Shown: positions 7,077 through 15,015 of the stretch, piece after piece | How the letters are laid out: the number at the start of each line of letters is the position of its first letter | Position numbering within the stretch: position 1 is the first letter of the stretch | NCBI RefSeq assembly: GCF_014652455.1 | Contig: NZ_BMYV01000002.1 | Coordinates: 744,001 to 808,000, forward strand | DNA: 64,000 nucleotides | Source: Litorimonas cladophorae | Lineage (GTDB): Bacteria; Pseudomonadota; Alphaproteobacteria; Caulobacterales; Maricaulaceae | Direction: 5' to 3' | Position numbers and translations under genes: made by a program | Notes under the pieces: generated by a model | What the model saw: only the letters and a program-made list of their open reading frames with translations | The model's database searches: none | Told to the model about the DNA's origin: nothing

Positions 7077-7957
7077 TAACTCAAAGCCGTCTCAAACAGC
7101 GCCAGCTTCCGCGCCCATGCCTTATCCGCTGCCGCTTCATCATAAACGGCGCTGTCAGGTGGGCACCATCCGTGCTGCGTGCCTTCATAGACTTCGATTT
7201 CCGCTTCATTATCTGTCGCGGCAAAGGCTTCGCGCAGAATGTCCTTATTGCCCGGGTCACGCTCGTCATCATTTGCGGCGATTGCGATGAGGTAATCCGC
7301 GCTCATGGTTGGGATCAACAGATGCGGGCTGTTCTCTTTATCTGTTGCCAGACCGCCGCCGTGGAAACTTGCGCCGGCGCCAATACGGTCGGGCACAGTG
7401 GCCGCCGTGATCATCGTCATCGGCCCACCCATGCAATATCCCGTGGTGCCAATTTGCCGTGAGGTATCGACAGACGGTTGTGCGTCTAACCAAGCGATGA
7501 AGGCTTTGGCATCGATACGGTTTGTGTCCTGAGACAGGGCGCGCGCGTAAGGGATAATCTTTTCCCGTACAGCGGGGTCACGGAAGGTTTGACCGACCTC
7601 AACAAGCGGCGCTTTGACCTGACGGTAGTAGGGATTGACGACAAGGGCGGCATAGCCGTCAGACGCCAGACGCTTGGCCATCATTTTGAAGGCCGGGCGC
7701 AGACCGACGATATCTGGCCAAATAAGAACCGCTGCATGTGCGCCAGTGGTCGGATGCGCGAAATAGGCATCCGCTGTTCCGTCTGGCGTTTCGATCAGGA
7801 CGTCAGACTCTGTAATGCCTGCGGCAGTCTCACCCGGTGCACAGCCCGCAAACGCGATGGAGATTGCCGCCCCGCCAGCCAGGAGATTGAAGTCTCGTCG
7901 GGTAATCAGCTTTTCGTAAAAGCCCTGATTTTCGAGTTCTGTAATATCATCACACAT
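7076..7957 (-). CDS. Tat-exported dienelactone hydrolase family protein
   Basis: 293 residues, an alpha/beta hydrolase of the dienelactone hydrolase family, which open lactones or related esters. The N-terminus carries a twin-arginine signal (ITRRDFNLLAGGAAIS) ending AFAGCAPG, a lipobox, so it is probably a Tat-exported lipoprotein. The nucleophile is the cysteine in GYCMGGPM, as usual for this family; the catalytic histidine is in GTQHGWCPP and an acid lies before it. The Tat motif starts only after about 18 residues, so a shorter start is possible. It heads a two-gene unit with the following hypothetical gene. Substrate is unknown. Confidence 0.85.
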   Translation of the reverse strand: MCDDITELENQGFYEKLITRRDFNLLAGGAAISIAFAGCAPGETAAGITESDVLIETPDGTADAYFAHPTTGAHAAVLIWPDIVGLRPAFKMMAKRLASDGYAALVVNPYYRQVKAPLVEVGQTFRDPAVREKIIPYARALSQDTNRIDAKAFIAWLDAQPSVDTSRQIGTTGYCMGGPMTMITAATVPDRIGAGASFHGGGLATDKENSPHLLIPTMSADYLIAIAANDDERDPGNKDILREAFAATDNEAEIEVYEGTQHGWCPPDSAVYDEAAADKAWARKLALFETALS

Positions 7958-8019
7958 GCCGTCTCTCCCGCTTTGGAGCGTTAAGGCTATGTCGAATTTA
8001 TTTGATCTGCAAGCAGGTC

Positions 8020-9663
8020 TTAATGCCCGCCGCCGAAGACGCCTGTGACGACCCGATAATCAGTTGCGATTTCATATTCTGGATCATCATCAGAATCGAC
8101 GATTAACTGTCCAGCACGGTTAAGCAATGAATGACAATCGCGCGTGAGATGGCGAAGGCTGATCGCTTTACCCGCTTGCGTATATTTCGCCGCCAAACCT
8201 TCAATGGCTTGGAGGGCAGATTGATCGACAACACGTGAATTTGCAAAATCCACGATCACTGTGTTGGGATCGCCTTTGACGTCAAATAGGTCATTAAAGC
8301 CTTCGATAGAGCCAAAGAAGAGCGGGCCTTCAATTTTATAGACCTTCGTATCTTCATCCTCTTCGGTCTCCGCATCAATATGTTTCGCCGCGCTCCATGC
8401 ATAGGCCAGAGCGGACACGATAACACCCACGACCACGGCGACCGCTAGATCATGATAGACCGTCACGACCGTGACCAGCACGATAACGAGCGCGTCGATT
8501 AGGGGGATGCGGCGCATGATCGTAAAAGACTGCCAAGCAAAGGTTCCAATCACGACCATGAACATCACGCCGACCAAGGCTGCGAGGGGAATCATGCCAA
8601 TAAACTGCGAACCGAAAAGGATGAAGGCGAGTAAGAAGAGCGAGGCACTGATACCCGACAGGCGTGTGCGCCCTCCTGATTTCACATTGATCATGGATTG
8701 CCCGATCATCGCGCAACCGCCCATACCGCCAAAGAATCCTGTGACCGTATTGGCGAGACCCTGGGCTACACATTCTTGGGACGCGCCGCCGCGTTCTTCC
8801 TTGATTTCACCGACAAGGTTCAAGGTCAGGAGACTTTCGATTAGACCAATCGCAGCGAGGACCAAGGCATATGGGAAAATGATCTGTAGCGTTTCGAGGT
8901 TTAATGGAACGGCAGGGATATGGACAGACGGCAAGCCGCCCTTGATCGAGGCCAAATCACTGACGGTTTGAACATCCAATTTCAACGCAATAACGAGCGC
9001 GGTCACGATGCCGATGCCCATCAGAGGGGCAGGGATGGCTTTCGTGACTTTTGGGGTCACCCAAATCAGGAACATAGTCAGCACCACTAGACCTAGCATC
9101 AATATTAAGGGCGTTCCTGTCAGCCACGTACCTTCTAAAATATGGAATGGGCCATAATGCTCACCGGGAATGCGAACAGGTGGGGCCGATTGAAACTGCG
9201 AGAGTTGCGCCATACCGATGACAATCGCGAGGCCGTTGACAAAACCCAGCATCACGGGATGCGGGACGAGGCGGATAAATTTGCCAAGTTTAAACAAGCC
9301 CGCGCCAATCTGCATGATACCCATCAGCACCACAGTTGCGAAGAGATACTCAACGCCGTGATCTGCGACCAAGGCCACCATGACAACTGCGAGCGCGCCG
9401 GTTGCACCTGAAATCATGCCTGGGCGTCCGCCGATCAAGGCAGTGATGAGGCCAACGATGAAGGCCGCATAAAGGCCAACGAGCGGTTCCACCCCCGCGA
9501 CGAACGCAAAAGCAACAGCTTCGGGTACGAGCGCAAGCGCGACGGTCAATCCCGCCAGTAATTCGATCTTCACCCGATTAGGCGTCAAGGTCAGGCGACC
9601 TGTGCGATTAGGCTTTGGAACTGAAATGGAGTCGGCAAAAGCCGCAAGGGTCGAACGGATCAT
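8020..9663 (-). CDS. SulP family anion permease with C-terminal STAS domain
   Basis: 547 residues with ten to fourteen hydrophobic segments and a cytoplasmic STAS domain over about the last 120 residues (VIVDFANSRVVDQSALQAIEG). SulP proteins exchange or cotransport sulfate, bicarbonate or related anions. The conserved SulP start LTVALALVPEAVAFAFVAGV and the FFGGMGGCAMIGQSMIN segment in the middle are present. No sulfate assimilation or carbonic anhydrase gene lies beside it, so the substrate is open. It is separated by about 110 bases from phoB, which reads in the same direction; co-transcription is possible but no pho box was seen. Confidence 0.92.
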   Translation of the reverse strand: MIRSTLAAFADSISVPKPNRTGRLTLTPNRVKIELLAGLTVALALVPEAVAFAFVAGVEPLVGLYAAFIVGLITALIGGRPGMISGATGALAVVMVALVADHGVEYLFATVVLMGIMQIGAGLFKLGKFIRLVPHPVMLGFVNGLAIVIGMAQLSQFQSAPPVRIPGEHYGPFHILEGTWLTGTPLILMLGLVVLTMFLIWVTPKVTKAIPAPLMGIGIVTALVIALKLDVQTVSDLASIKGGLPSVHIPAVPLNLETLQIIFPYALVLAAIGLIESLLTLNLVGEIKEERGGASQECVAQGLANTVTGFFGGMGGCAMIGQSMINVKSGGRTRLSGISASLFLLAFILFGSQFIGMIPLAALVGVMFMVVIGTFAWQSFTIMRRIPLIDALVIVLVTVVTVYHDLAVAVVVGVIVSALAYAWSAAKHIDAETEEDEDTKVYKIEGPLFFGSIEGFNDLFDVKGDPNTVIVDFANSRVVDQSALQAIEGLAAKYTQAGKAISLRHLTRDCHSLLNRAGQLIVDSDDDPEYEIATDYRVVTGVFGGGH

Positions 9664-9772
9664 GTAATCTTACCAGATGAAGGTTTGCCGCGCCATAGGC
9701 CCGCAGTCCTGCAAGGGCAAGCGCTTCACGCGGAAATGGATGATATCTGGCCTATCGCGAAGATGTTTGTGC

Positions 9773-10462
9773 TTAAAGTTCGGGCCGTAGGGCATACCCT
9801 GCGGATCGAACCGTCCGAATTGGGTCTTTTCGGTCGCCGACTTTCAATGCTTTGCGAAGGCGTCCGATGTGGACATCAACGGTTCTGACTTCCACGTAAA
9901 CGTCATGCCCCCAAACAGCATCTAATAGCTGTTCGCGGGAGAAGACTTGCCCAGGTCGACGCATAAAATGCTCTAAAAGGCGGAATTCTGTCGGACCCAA
10001 ATGAATGTCATTACCGGCGCGAGACACGCGATGGGCCTTCGTGTCAATTTGTAGGTCCCCAACCACGATCGCGTCAGACAGAACATTGGATTGCATACGA
10101 CGAAGTAAAGCCCGGATTCGCGCGAAAAGTTCCGGGATGGAGAACGGCTTTATAATGTAATCGTCGGCCCCAATATCCAAACCTGTGACTCGATCATCCT
10201 CTTCGCCGCGCGCGGATAACATAATGATGGGCACTTCAGATGTGGACTCCCGGCGTCGCAATCTTCGGCATACCTCAACACCTGAAAGCTTAGGAAGCAT
10301 CCAATCTAGCAGGATTAAGTCCGGAACACGTTCTTCTGCCATCAAAAGCGCCATATCGCCGTCTTCAGCCAATGCCGTTTCAAAGCCCTCACGCTGAAGA
10401 TTATACTCCAACAGAGTTGAGATCGCAGTCTCGTCTTCGACGATAAGGACATAGGGGGTCAT
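9773..10462 (-). CDS. phoB: PhoB-type response regulator
   Basis: 229 residues, the standard OmpR/PhoB length. The N-terminal receiver domain has the acidic pocket (VEDE), the phosphorylated aspartate in LILLDWMLP (near 53) and a conserved lysine in YIIKPF. The C-terminal winged helix shows LGPTEFRLLEHFMRRPGQVF, REQLLDAVWG and VDVHIGRLRKAL, the typical PhoB recognition half. It controls genes for phosphate starvation in most proteobacteria. The ATG follows the phoR stop by 12 bases, so the two are one operon; neither pst nor phoU genes are in the window. Confidence 0.93.
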   Translation of the reverse strand: MTPYVLIVEDETAISTLLEYNLQREGFETALAEDGDMALLMAEERVPDLILLDWMLPKLSGVEVCRRLRRRESTSEVPIIMLSARGEEDDRVTGLDIGADDYIIKPFSIPELFARIRALLRRMQSNVLSDAIVVGDLQIDTKAHRVSRAGNDIHLGPTEFRLLEHFMRRPGQVFSREQLLDAVWGHDVYVEVRTVDVHIGRLRKALKVGDRKDPIRTVRSAGYALRPEL

Positions 10463-10474
10463 AGTGTCTCTGCT

Positions 10475-11851
10475 CTAAAAGATTGGGTTGGTCGATTTAA
10501 ATACGATGGAAAAAGATGTTCCACTCGGAATGTTCTTTGTAGTGCCTGCGTGAATAGATTGCACGAATAAGCCTGCTCTGTGACGCATTACAATGTGTTT
10601 GACGATAGCAAGTCCCAACCCAGTACCCTTTTCCTGTGCAGGTAGGTCGCCTGCGATACGGTAAAATCGTTCGCCAATCCGCGGGAGGTGGGTCGGGGAG
10701 ACACCGGGACCTTCATCCGAAACAATTGCTCGCCAGACGGGCTTGTCGGAGGAAGCCAAGGCTACAATGCTGCGGGACTTTGTGGCGGGACTTGCGGATT
10801 GAGGAAAGGCTTCGCCAGACCAATTTGGCAAGTATTCCAAATTTGTTGTGACGGTAGATCCAGGCGGCGAAAGTTTGATCGCATTTTCCATGAGGTTTAG
10901 AAAAAGCTGGACGCATTCATCTGTTTTGCCGGACGTGGTGGACGTGGGCGTCTCGGGCAAATTCACAACCAGGTTTACATCTCTCGTTTCAGCGAGTGGT
11001 GTAAGCGCATTCCGCGCTGCCTCAATCGCTTTGCGTACATCTGCTGTTTCTGACGGTAAAATATGTTCACTGCTCTCAATGCGGCGTAGAGACAAAAGGT
11101 CTGTCACAAGGCGACCCATCCGCTCAGCTTGTTCTGACATTATTCCAAGAAATTTTTCTCGAGCTATCGGGTCGTCCTTGGCATGACCTCGGAGGGTTTC
11201 AATGTAGCCTTTGAGCGAGGCGATCGGAGTTTTAAGTTCATGACTGGCATTGGCCAGAAAATCGGCACGCAATTCGCGTTCTTTTGCCGCCAAAGTCCGG
11301 TCTGCTAACACGGCGAACATGACGGCTGTTTGAGTGTCTCCTGGTCTCGCAGAAATGGCTTGAGAGAAATCAACATCAATATATCGCTCTGTTGGCTCAG
11401 TAATATGAACCGAAAGGGGAGGTGAGATTTCTCCCTCGAAGGCCCGATCCATCAAGGGTTTCAAAGCTGATGCCGGTAAAAATGCGCCGAGTGGACGGCC
11501 AACCATTTCCGGCGATAGCATTTTCTGCGCGGCTTTATTTGCGTGAAGAACTGTAGAGTTCGTATCGATGATAGCGACAGCCCTTGGGAGGGAGTCCGCG
11601 ATTTCTTCCAATGCCTCGGCCCTCAGTCGACGGCAGTGTCTGTTAGTCACTCTGGGTCCGGACGAAGCTTGGTAAGGGTATGGCGAGCGAAAGTAAAACA
11701 GCAACGCGATTAGGCTTGCGCTTGTCACCGAGGCCGCGGCCCAAAACGGCGCCTTCGCCAGAATTGAGAGTGTCAAAAGTGAACCGACGACGATACAGCT
11801 GACGATCAGCGCATCTGGGCGGAAGGTGTTTTTAAGCGGGGAGGGCGGCAC
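10475..11851 (-). CDS. phoR: PhoR-type sensor histidine kinase
   Basis: 458 residues. Two hydrophobic segments near the N-terminus (VSCIVVGSLLTLSIL and FWAAASVTSASLIALLFYF) anchor a PAS-like domain (about 80-190, RAVAIIDTNSTVLHANKAAQ). HisKA follows with FLANASHELKTPIASLKGY holding the phosphorylated histidine, then the ATPase domain with LFLNLMENAIKLSP (N box), ISDEGPGV-like VSDEGPGVSP (G1) and GTGLGLAIVKHI (G2). It senses phosphate limitation, usually together with Pst/PhoU, and phosphorylates PhoB. The start is a GTG at 11851 without a clear ribosome site, so a slightly later start is possible. The order phoR-phoB is the reverse of the enteric order. Confidence 0.9.
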   Translation of the reverse strand: MPPSPLKNTFRPDALIVSCIVVGSLLTLSILAKAPFWAAASVTSASLIALLFYFRSPYPYQASSGPRVTNRHCRRLRAEALEEIADSLPRAVAIIDTNSTVLHANKAAQKMLSPEMVGRPLGAFLPASALKPLMDRAFEGEISPPLSVHITEPTERYIDVDFSQAISARPGDTQTAVMFAVLADRTLAAKERELRADFLANASHELKTPIASLKGYIETLRGHAKDDPIAREKFLGIMSEQAERMGRLVTDLLSLRRIESSEHILPSETADVRKAIEAARNALTPLAETRDVNLVVNLPETPTSTTSGKTDECVQLFLNLMENAIKLSPPGSTVTTNLEYLPNWSGEAFPQSASPATKSRSIVALASSDKPVWRAIVSDEGPGVSPTHLPRIGERFYRIAGDLPAQEKGTGLGLAIVKHIVMRHRAGLFVQSIHAGTTKNIPSGTSFSIVFKSTNPIF

Positions 11852-12044
11852 GAGCGTTTACGTGTCCAATACAGCTAACTTATCCTACCGGCGACCTAAC
11901 GGAAAGAACGGGGTGAAGACAAGGGCGTTATCAAGAGCACATGCAATCTATTTGGACTTTTGGCGTGGTTTCGAACGATTATTGAAGGATGGATTACCAT
12001 CAAGTATCTTTCGCGAACCAACATGAATACACAGACTTAAAGAA

Positions 12045-12074
12045 AATAATTATTATCGTTTTTCAATAATTATT
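12045..12074. promoter_or_regulatory. two AATAATTATT palindromes 20 bases apart
   Basis: The ten-base palindrome AATAATTATT occurs at 12045-12054 and again at 12065-12074, on the same face of the helix (two turns), directly upstream of a TTGACT -35-like element at 12077. A candidate operator for the RND efflux operon or the divergent phoR promoter. The regulator is unknown. Confidence 0.4.
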
Positions 12075-12093
12075 GATTGACTTTCGCTAAACA

Positions 12094-12104
12094 TCACTTA
12101 GTGA
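12094..12104. promoter_or_regulatory. short palindrome overlapping the RND operon start region
   Basis: TCACT-T-AGTGA, centred about twelve bases before the start codon at 12111 and overlapping the likely -10/ribosome-binding region. It could be a second, weaker operator. Confidence 0.25.
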
Positions 12105-12110
12105 GGCACT

Positions 12111-13571
12111 ATGCGATCAACATGCGATATTTTGGGTAGTTTACGTCACGCGGCCTCTGGGGGTGTGATTGTTCTTTTATTGAGCGGATGCGCGTCGATC
12201 AAGATGTCGCCTGAGCCGACAGTCGTTGCGCCGCAATTAGAGGCGAATGCAGATGTCGAGCCCCCTCAAGATTGGGTCGTGCCTGCGCCGGATGCTTTGC
12301 CCACAACGGATTGGGTCCGTACCTTTCCTGATACCATACTGATTGAGTTGGTCGATGAGGCGCTGCGAGAAAACACCAATATCGGGGCGGCTTACGCGAG
12401 ATTGGAGAGCGCGATTGCTCGCGAGAAAGTCAGTCAATCTGCGCGTTTGCCTAGTGTTGGTGCGACGGGTGGTCTGTCGCGAACCGAGCGTGCCAATGAA
12501 TTTATTCCCGATTCAACAGCAATAAGTATAGGCTTGAACGCGAGTTGGGAGCCTGATTTCTGGGGGCGTGTTTCCGATAATATCAACGCATCTGAATTAG
12601 AGACCGAGGCCTCTTCAATCGATGTTGCGGGTGCGCGCTTGTCAATTGCTGGAAGTGTTGCCCAAACGTGGTTTGGGCTGATTGAAGCTCGTCTTTTGAC
12701 CGATTTGTCTCAACGAGAAGTCGAGACCCAAGAGAGGGCTTTGCGTCTTACAGAGCGCCGTTTCCAGTCAGGTGTTTCTGGTAGTCAGGACGTGCGCCTC
12801 GTCAGATCTTCCTTGGCGCAAGCAGAAGCCAATAAAGCGTCGCGACTACAGCGAATGTCGGACTTGTCTCGCCAGCTTGAGGTTTTGCTCACGCGATATC
12901 CTGCGAGCGAGCTCGACGCCTCCGTAGATTTACCAGAGTTGCCAGAGCTTGAGGGTGTAGGTTCGCCGACTTTCATTTTGACCCAGCGACCTGACCTGAT
13001 CGCTGCGGAACGGCGCATGGCAGCGCAGGGAATTCAAATCGATTTGGCGAAAAAAGCTTTGCTTCCAAGTCTGTCTCTTACGGGATCAACTTCCGCAGCA
13101 GGTGGCGGGTTAGGTAGTTTTTTTGACATCGACGCTTTGGTTGCAAGCCTCGTATCAAATATTTCAGCTCCGATTTTTCAAGGCGGTCGTCTAAGGGCTA
13201 ATATCGACCTTCAAGAAGCTGTCCTGAAGCAGCAATTGCAATCCTATATTGGTGCTGTGCTAAATGCGTATCTTGATGTAGAGAATGCTCTATACGCTGA
13301 AGGTCGGTTGGAAGAGCGAGAAAATGCACTGCGTGTATCCGTTGATGAGGCGTTTGCGGCGGAGCAGCGTCTTGAGCAACGTTATATTGAGGGCCTCGCG
13401 ACGATCCTGCAGTTGCTAGATGCGCAATCCCGTCGTATTTCCTCCGAAGGTCAGCTAATTTCCGCTCGGGCCGAGCGATTGCAAAACCGCGTACGCCTTC
13501 ATGTCGCCTTAGGCGGCGGAGCCTATGGGGATGTACCCCCTGACGCTTTACCTGCTTTTTTGAGAGATTAA
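12111..13571 (+). CDS. RND efflux outer-membrane factor lipoprotein (TolC/NodT family)
   Basis: 486 residues. The outer-membrane channel of a tripartite pump. A lipoprotein signal ends LLLSGCAS (cysteine near 28), then come two repeated OEP domains of coiled coils: first half with NINASELETEASSIDVAGARL, second with LIAAERRMAAQGIQIDLAKK, typical of the NodT/OprM group. The first gene of the efflux operon; the membrane fusion gene starts ten bases after its stop. GAGG lies four bases before the ATG. Confidence 0.92.
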   Translation: MRSTCDILGSLRHAASGGVIVLLLSGCASIKMSPEPTVVAPQLEANADVEPPQDWVVPAPDALPTTDWVRTFPDTILIELVDEALRENTNIGAAYARLESAIAREKVSQSARLPSVGATGGLSRTERANEFIPDSTAISIGLNASWEPDFWGRVSDNINASELETEASSIDVAGARLSIAGSVAQTWFGLIEARLLTDLSQREVETQERALRLTERRFQSGVSGSQDVRLVRSSLAQAEANKASRLQRMSDLSRQLEVLLTRYPASELDASVDLPELPELEGVGSPTFILTQRPDLIAAERRMAAQGIQIDLAKKALLPSLSLTGSTSAAGGGLGSFFDIDALVASLVSNISAPIFQGGRLRANIDLQEAVLKQQLQSYIGAVLNAYLDVENALYAEGRLEERENALRVSVDEAFAAEQRLEQRYIEGLATILQLLDAQSRRISSEGQLISARAERLQNRVRLHVALGGGAYGDVPPDALPAFLRD

Positions 13572-13581
13572 GAATAACTCC

Positions 13582-15012
13582 ATGTCCGACACTTCACTCG
13601 ACTATTCTATTCCTGAGCGCAAAGGCGGGGTGTTGAGAAAATTTCTCGTCATCTTTGTGCCGATTTTCATCATTGTAATGTTCTTCGTTGCCGCTCAGGT
13701 CATTATCGCTCTGACGAAGACACCGAAGGAGAAGAAGCGGAATTTCAATACGTTGGCCGTGATTGCCGATTATGCGAAAATTGAGGACGTTCAGCTACAG
13801 GTTCGGACGCAAGGCGAAGCGCGTCCGCAAATTGAGATTGATCTCGTGCCTCAAGTCGGCGGTAAGATCGTTTACGTCTCTCCGAATTTTGTAGAGGGTG
13901 GCATTTTTCGTAAGGGCGAAACGCTTGTGCGTGTCGAGGATGATGACTTTAAAGTTGCTGTCATTCGCGCTGAAGCTGGCGTGGCGCAGGCCCAACAAGT
14001 CCTCGTGCGCGAAAAGGCGGAAGGCGAAATTGCGCGCCAAGACTATGCAGAGCTAGGGCGCGGTGAGCCGACGCCTTTGGCGCTACGAGAACCACAACAA
14101 GCGCAAGCGCAAGCCGCGTTGAGAGCGGCCGAGGCCGATCTTCAGGCGAGCAAACTGAATTTATCCAGAACGGAAGTAAAAGCGCCATTTTCAGGTCGAG
14201 TTCGTTCTAAAACTTCTGACATTGGGCAATTCGTGTCGCCAGGCAGCCGATTGGGGCGTATTTTCTCGAAAGATATCGTCGAAGTCCGTTTGGCATTGTC
14301 AGACGATCAATTGGCGAAATTAGACTTGCCGTTAGCTTTTGTTGCCAATGATCGCGCATCGGCGCCTAAAGTTGACTTGAGCGCCCAAGTCGCGGGAAAA
14401 ACTCGGCACTGGGAAGGGCGTATCATGAGAACTGATGCAGCCTATGATACGCAGACGCGCGCACTCTTCGCGATTGCTGAAGTTTTTGATCCCTATGGCG
14501 CGGGAGCTTCTGAGGATGGTGTTCCGCTGGCGCCGGGTCTCTTTGTTGATGCTGATATATCAGGCAAGTCTTTTGAAAATGTTATTGTCATCCCGCGCGA
14601 CGGACTACGTCCTCAGGATGAAGTCTATATCGTTGATAATGTGGGCCAAGCGGAAATCCGCAAAGTCAGCGTCTTAGATGCTGGGCCAGAGCGCGCGCTT
14701 TTGACATCTGGTGTTGGTGCGGGAGAACTGGTTGTGTTGTCCCCGATGGAGCGATCCCGCGTCGAAATCACACTTAAAGTGTTGGACGTGAATGATCCTG
14801 AGAATGTTTTAGTCGATCCGCCTAAACCAGACTGGATGGTTGAGGCAGAAGCTGAAGATGCGGCTGATGCCAAAGCAAGCGAAGGCGACAAAAAGAAAAA
14901 GCGCCGCTGGGGTAAAGCGTCTGATGAAGATGACGGTGCCGCAAGCGAAAATTCCGACAAAAAAGACGAAGCGGAAGGCGATCCTGAAGACGATAAGACT
15001 GAGGAGAATTAG
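13582..15012 (+). CDS. RND efflux periplasmic adaptor (membrane fusion protein)
   Basis: 476 residues, a HlyD/AcrA-type adaptor. An N-terminal hydrophobic helix (FLVIFVPIFIIVMFFVAAQV, about 24-43) anchors it; the lipoyl half motifs VPQVGGKIVYV and APFSGRVRS bracket an alpha-hairpin, then beta-barrel and membrane-proximal domains. The C-terminal 70 residues are unusual: an Ala/Glu/Asp/Lys-rich, low-complexity tail (DPPKPDWMVEAEAEDAA, then KKKKRRWGK and acidic runs) not seen in AcrA-like proteins, probably disordered. The gene is fourth-base close to its neighbours: ten bases after the channel gene and three before the pump gene. Confidence 0.92.
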   Translation: MSDTSLDYSIPERKGGVLRKFLVIFVPIFIIVMFFVAAQVIIALTKTPKEKKRNFNTLAVIADYAKIEDVQLQVRTQGEARPQIEIDLVPQVGGKIVYVSPNFVEGGIFRKGETLVRVEDDDFKVAVIRAEAGVAQAQQVLVREKAEGEIARQDYAELGRGEPTPLALREPQQAQAQAALRAAEADLQASKLNLSRTEVKAPFSGRVRSKTSDIGQFVSPGSRLGRIFSKDIVEVRLALSDDQLAKLDLPLAFVANDRASAPKVDLSAQVAGKTRHWEGRIMRTDAAYDTQTRALFAIAEVFDPYGAGASEDGVPLAPGLFVDADISGKSFENVIVIPRDGLRPQDEVYIVDNVGQAEIRKVSVLDAGPERALLTSGVGAGELVVLSPMERSRVEITLKVLDVNDPENVLVDPPKPDWMVEAEAEDAADAKASEGDKKKKRRWGKASDEDDGAASENSDKKDEAEGDPEDDKTEEN

Positions 15013-15015
15013 ACC

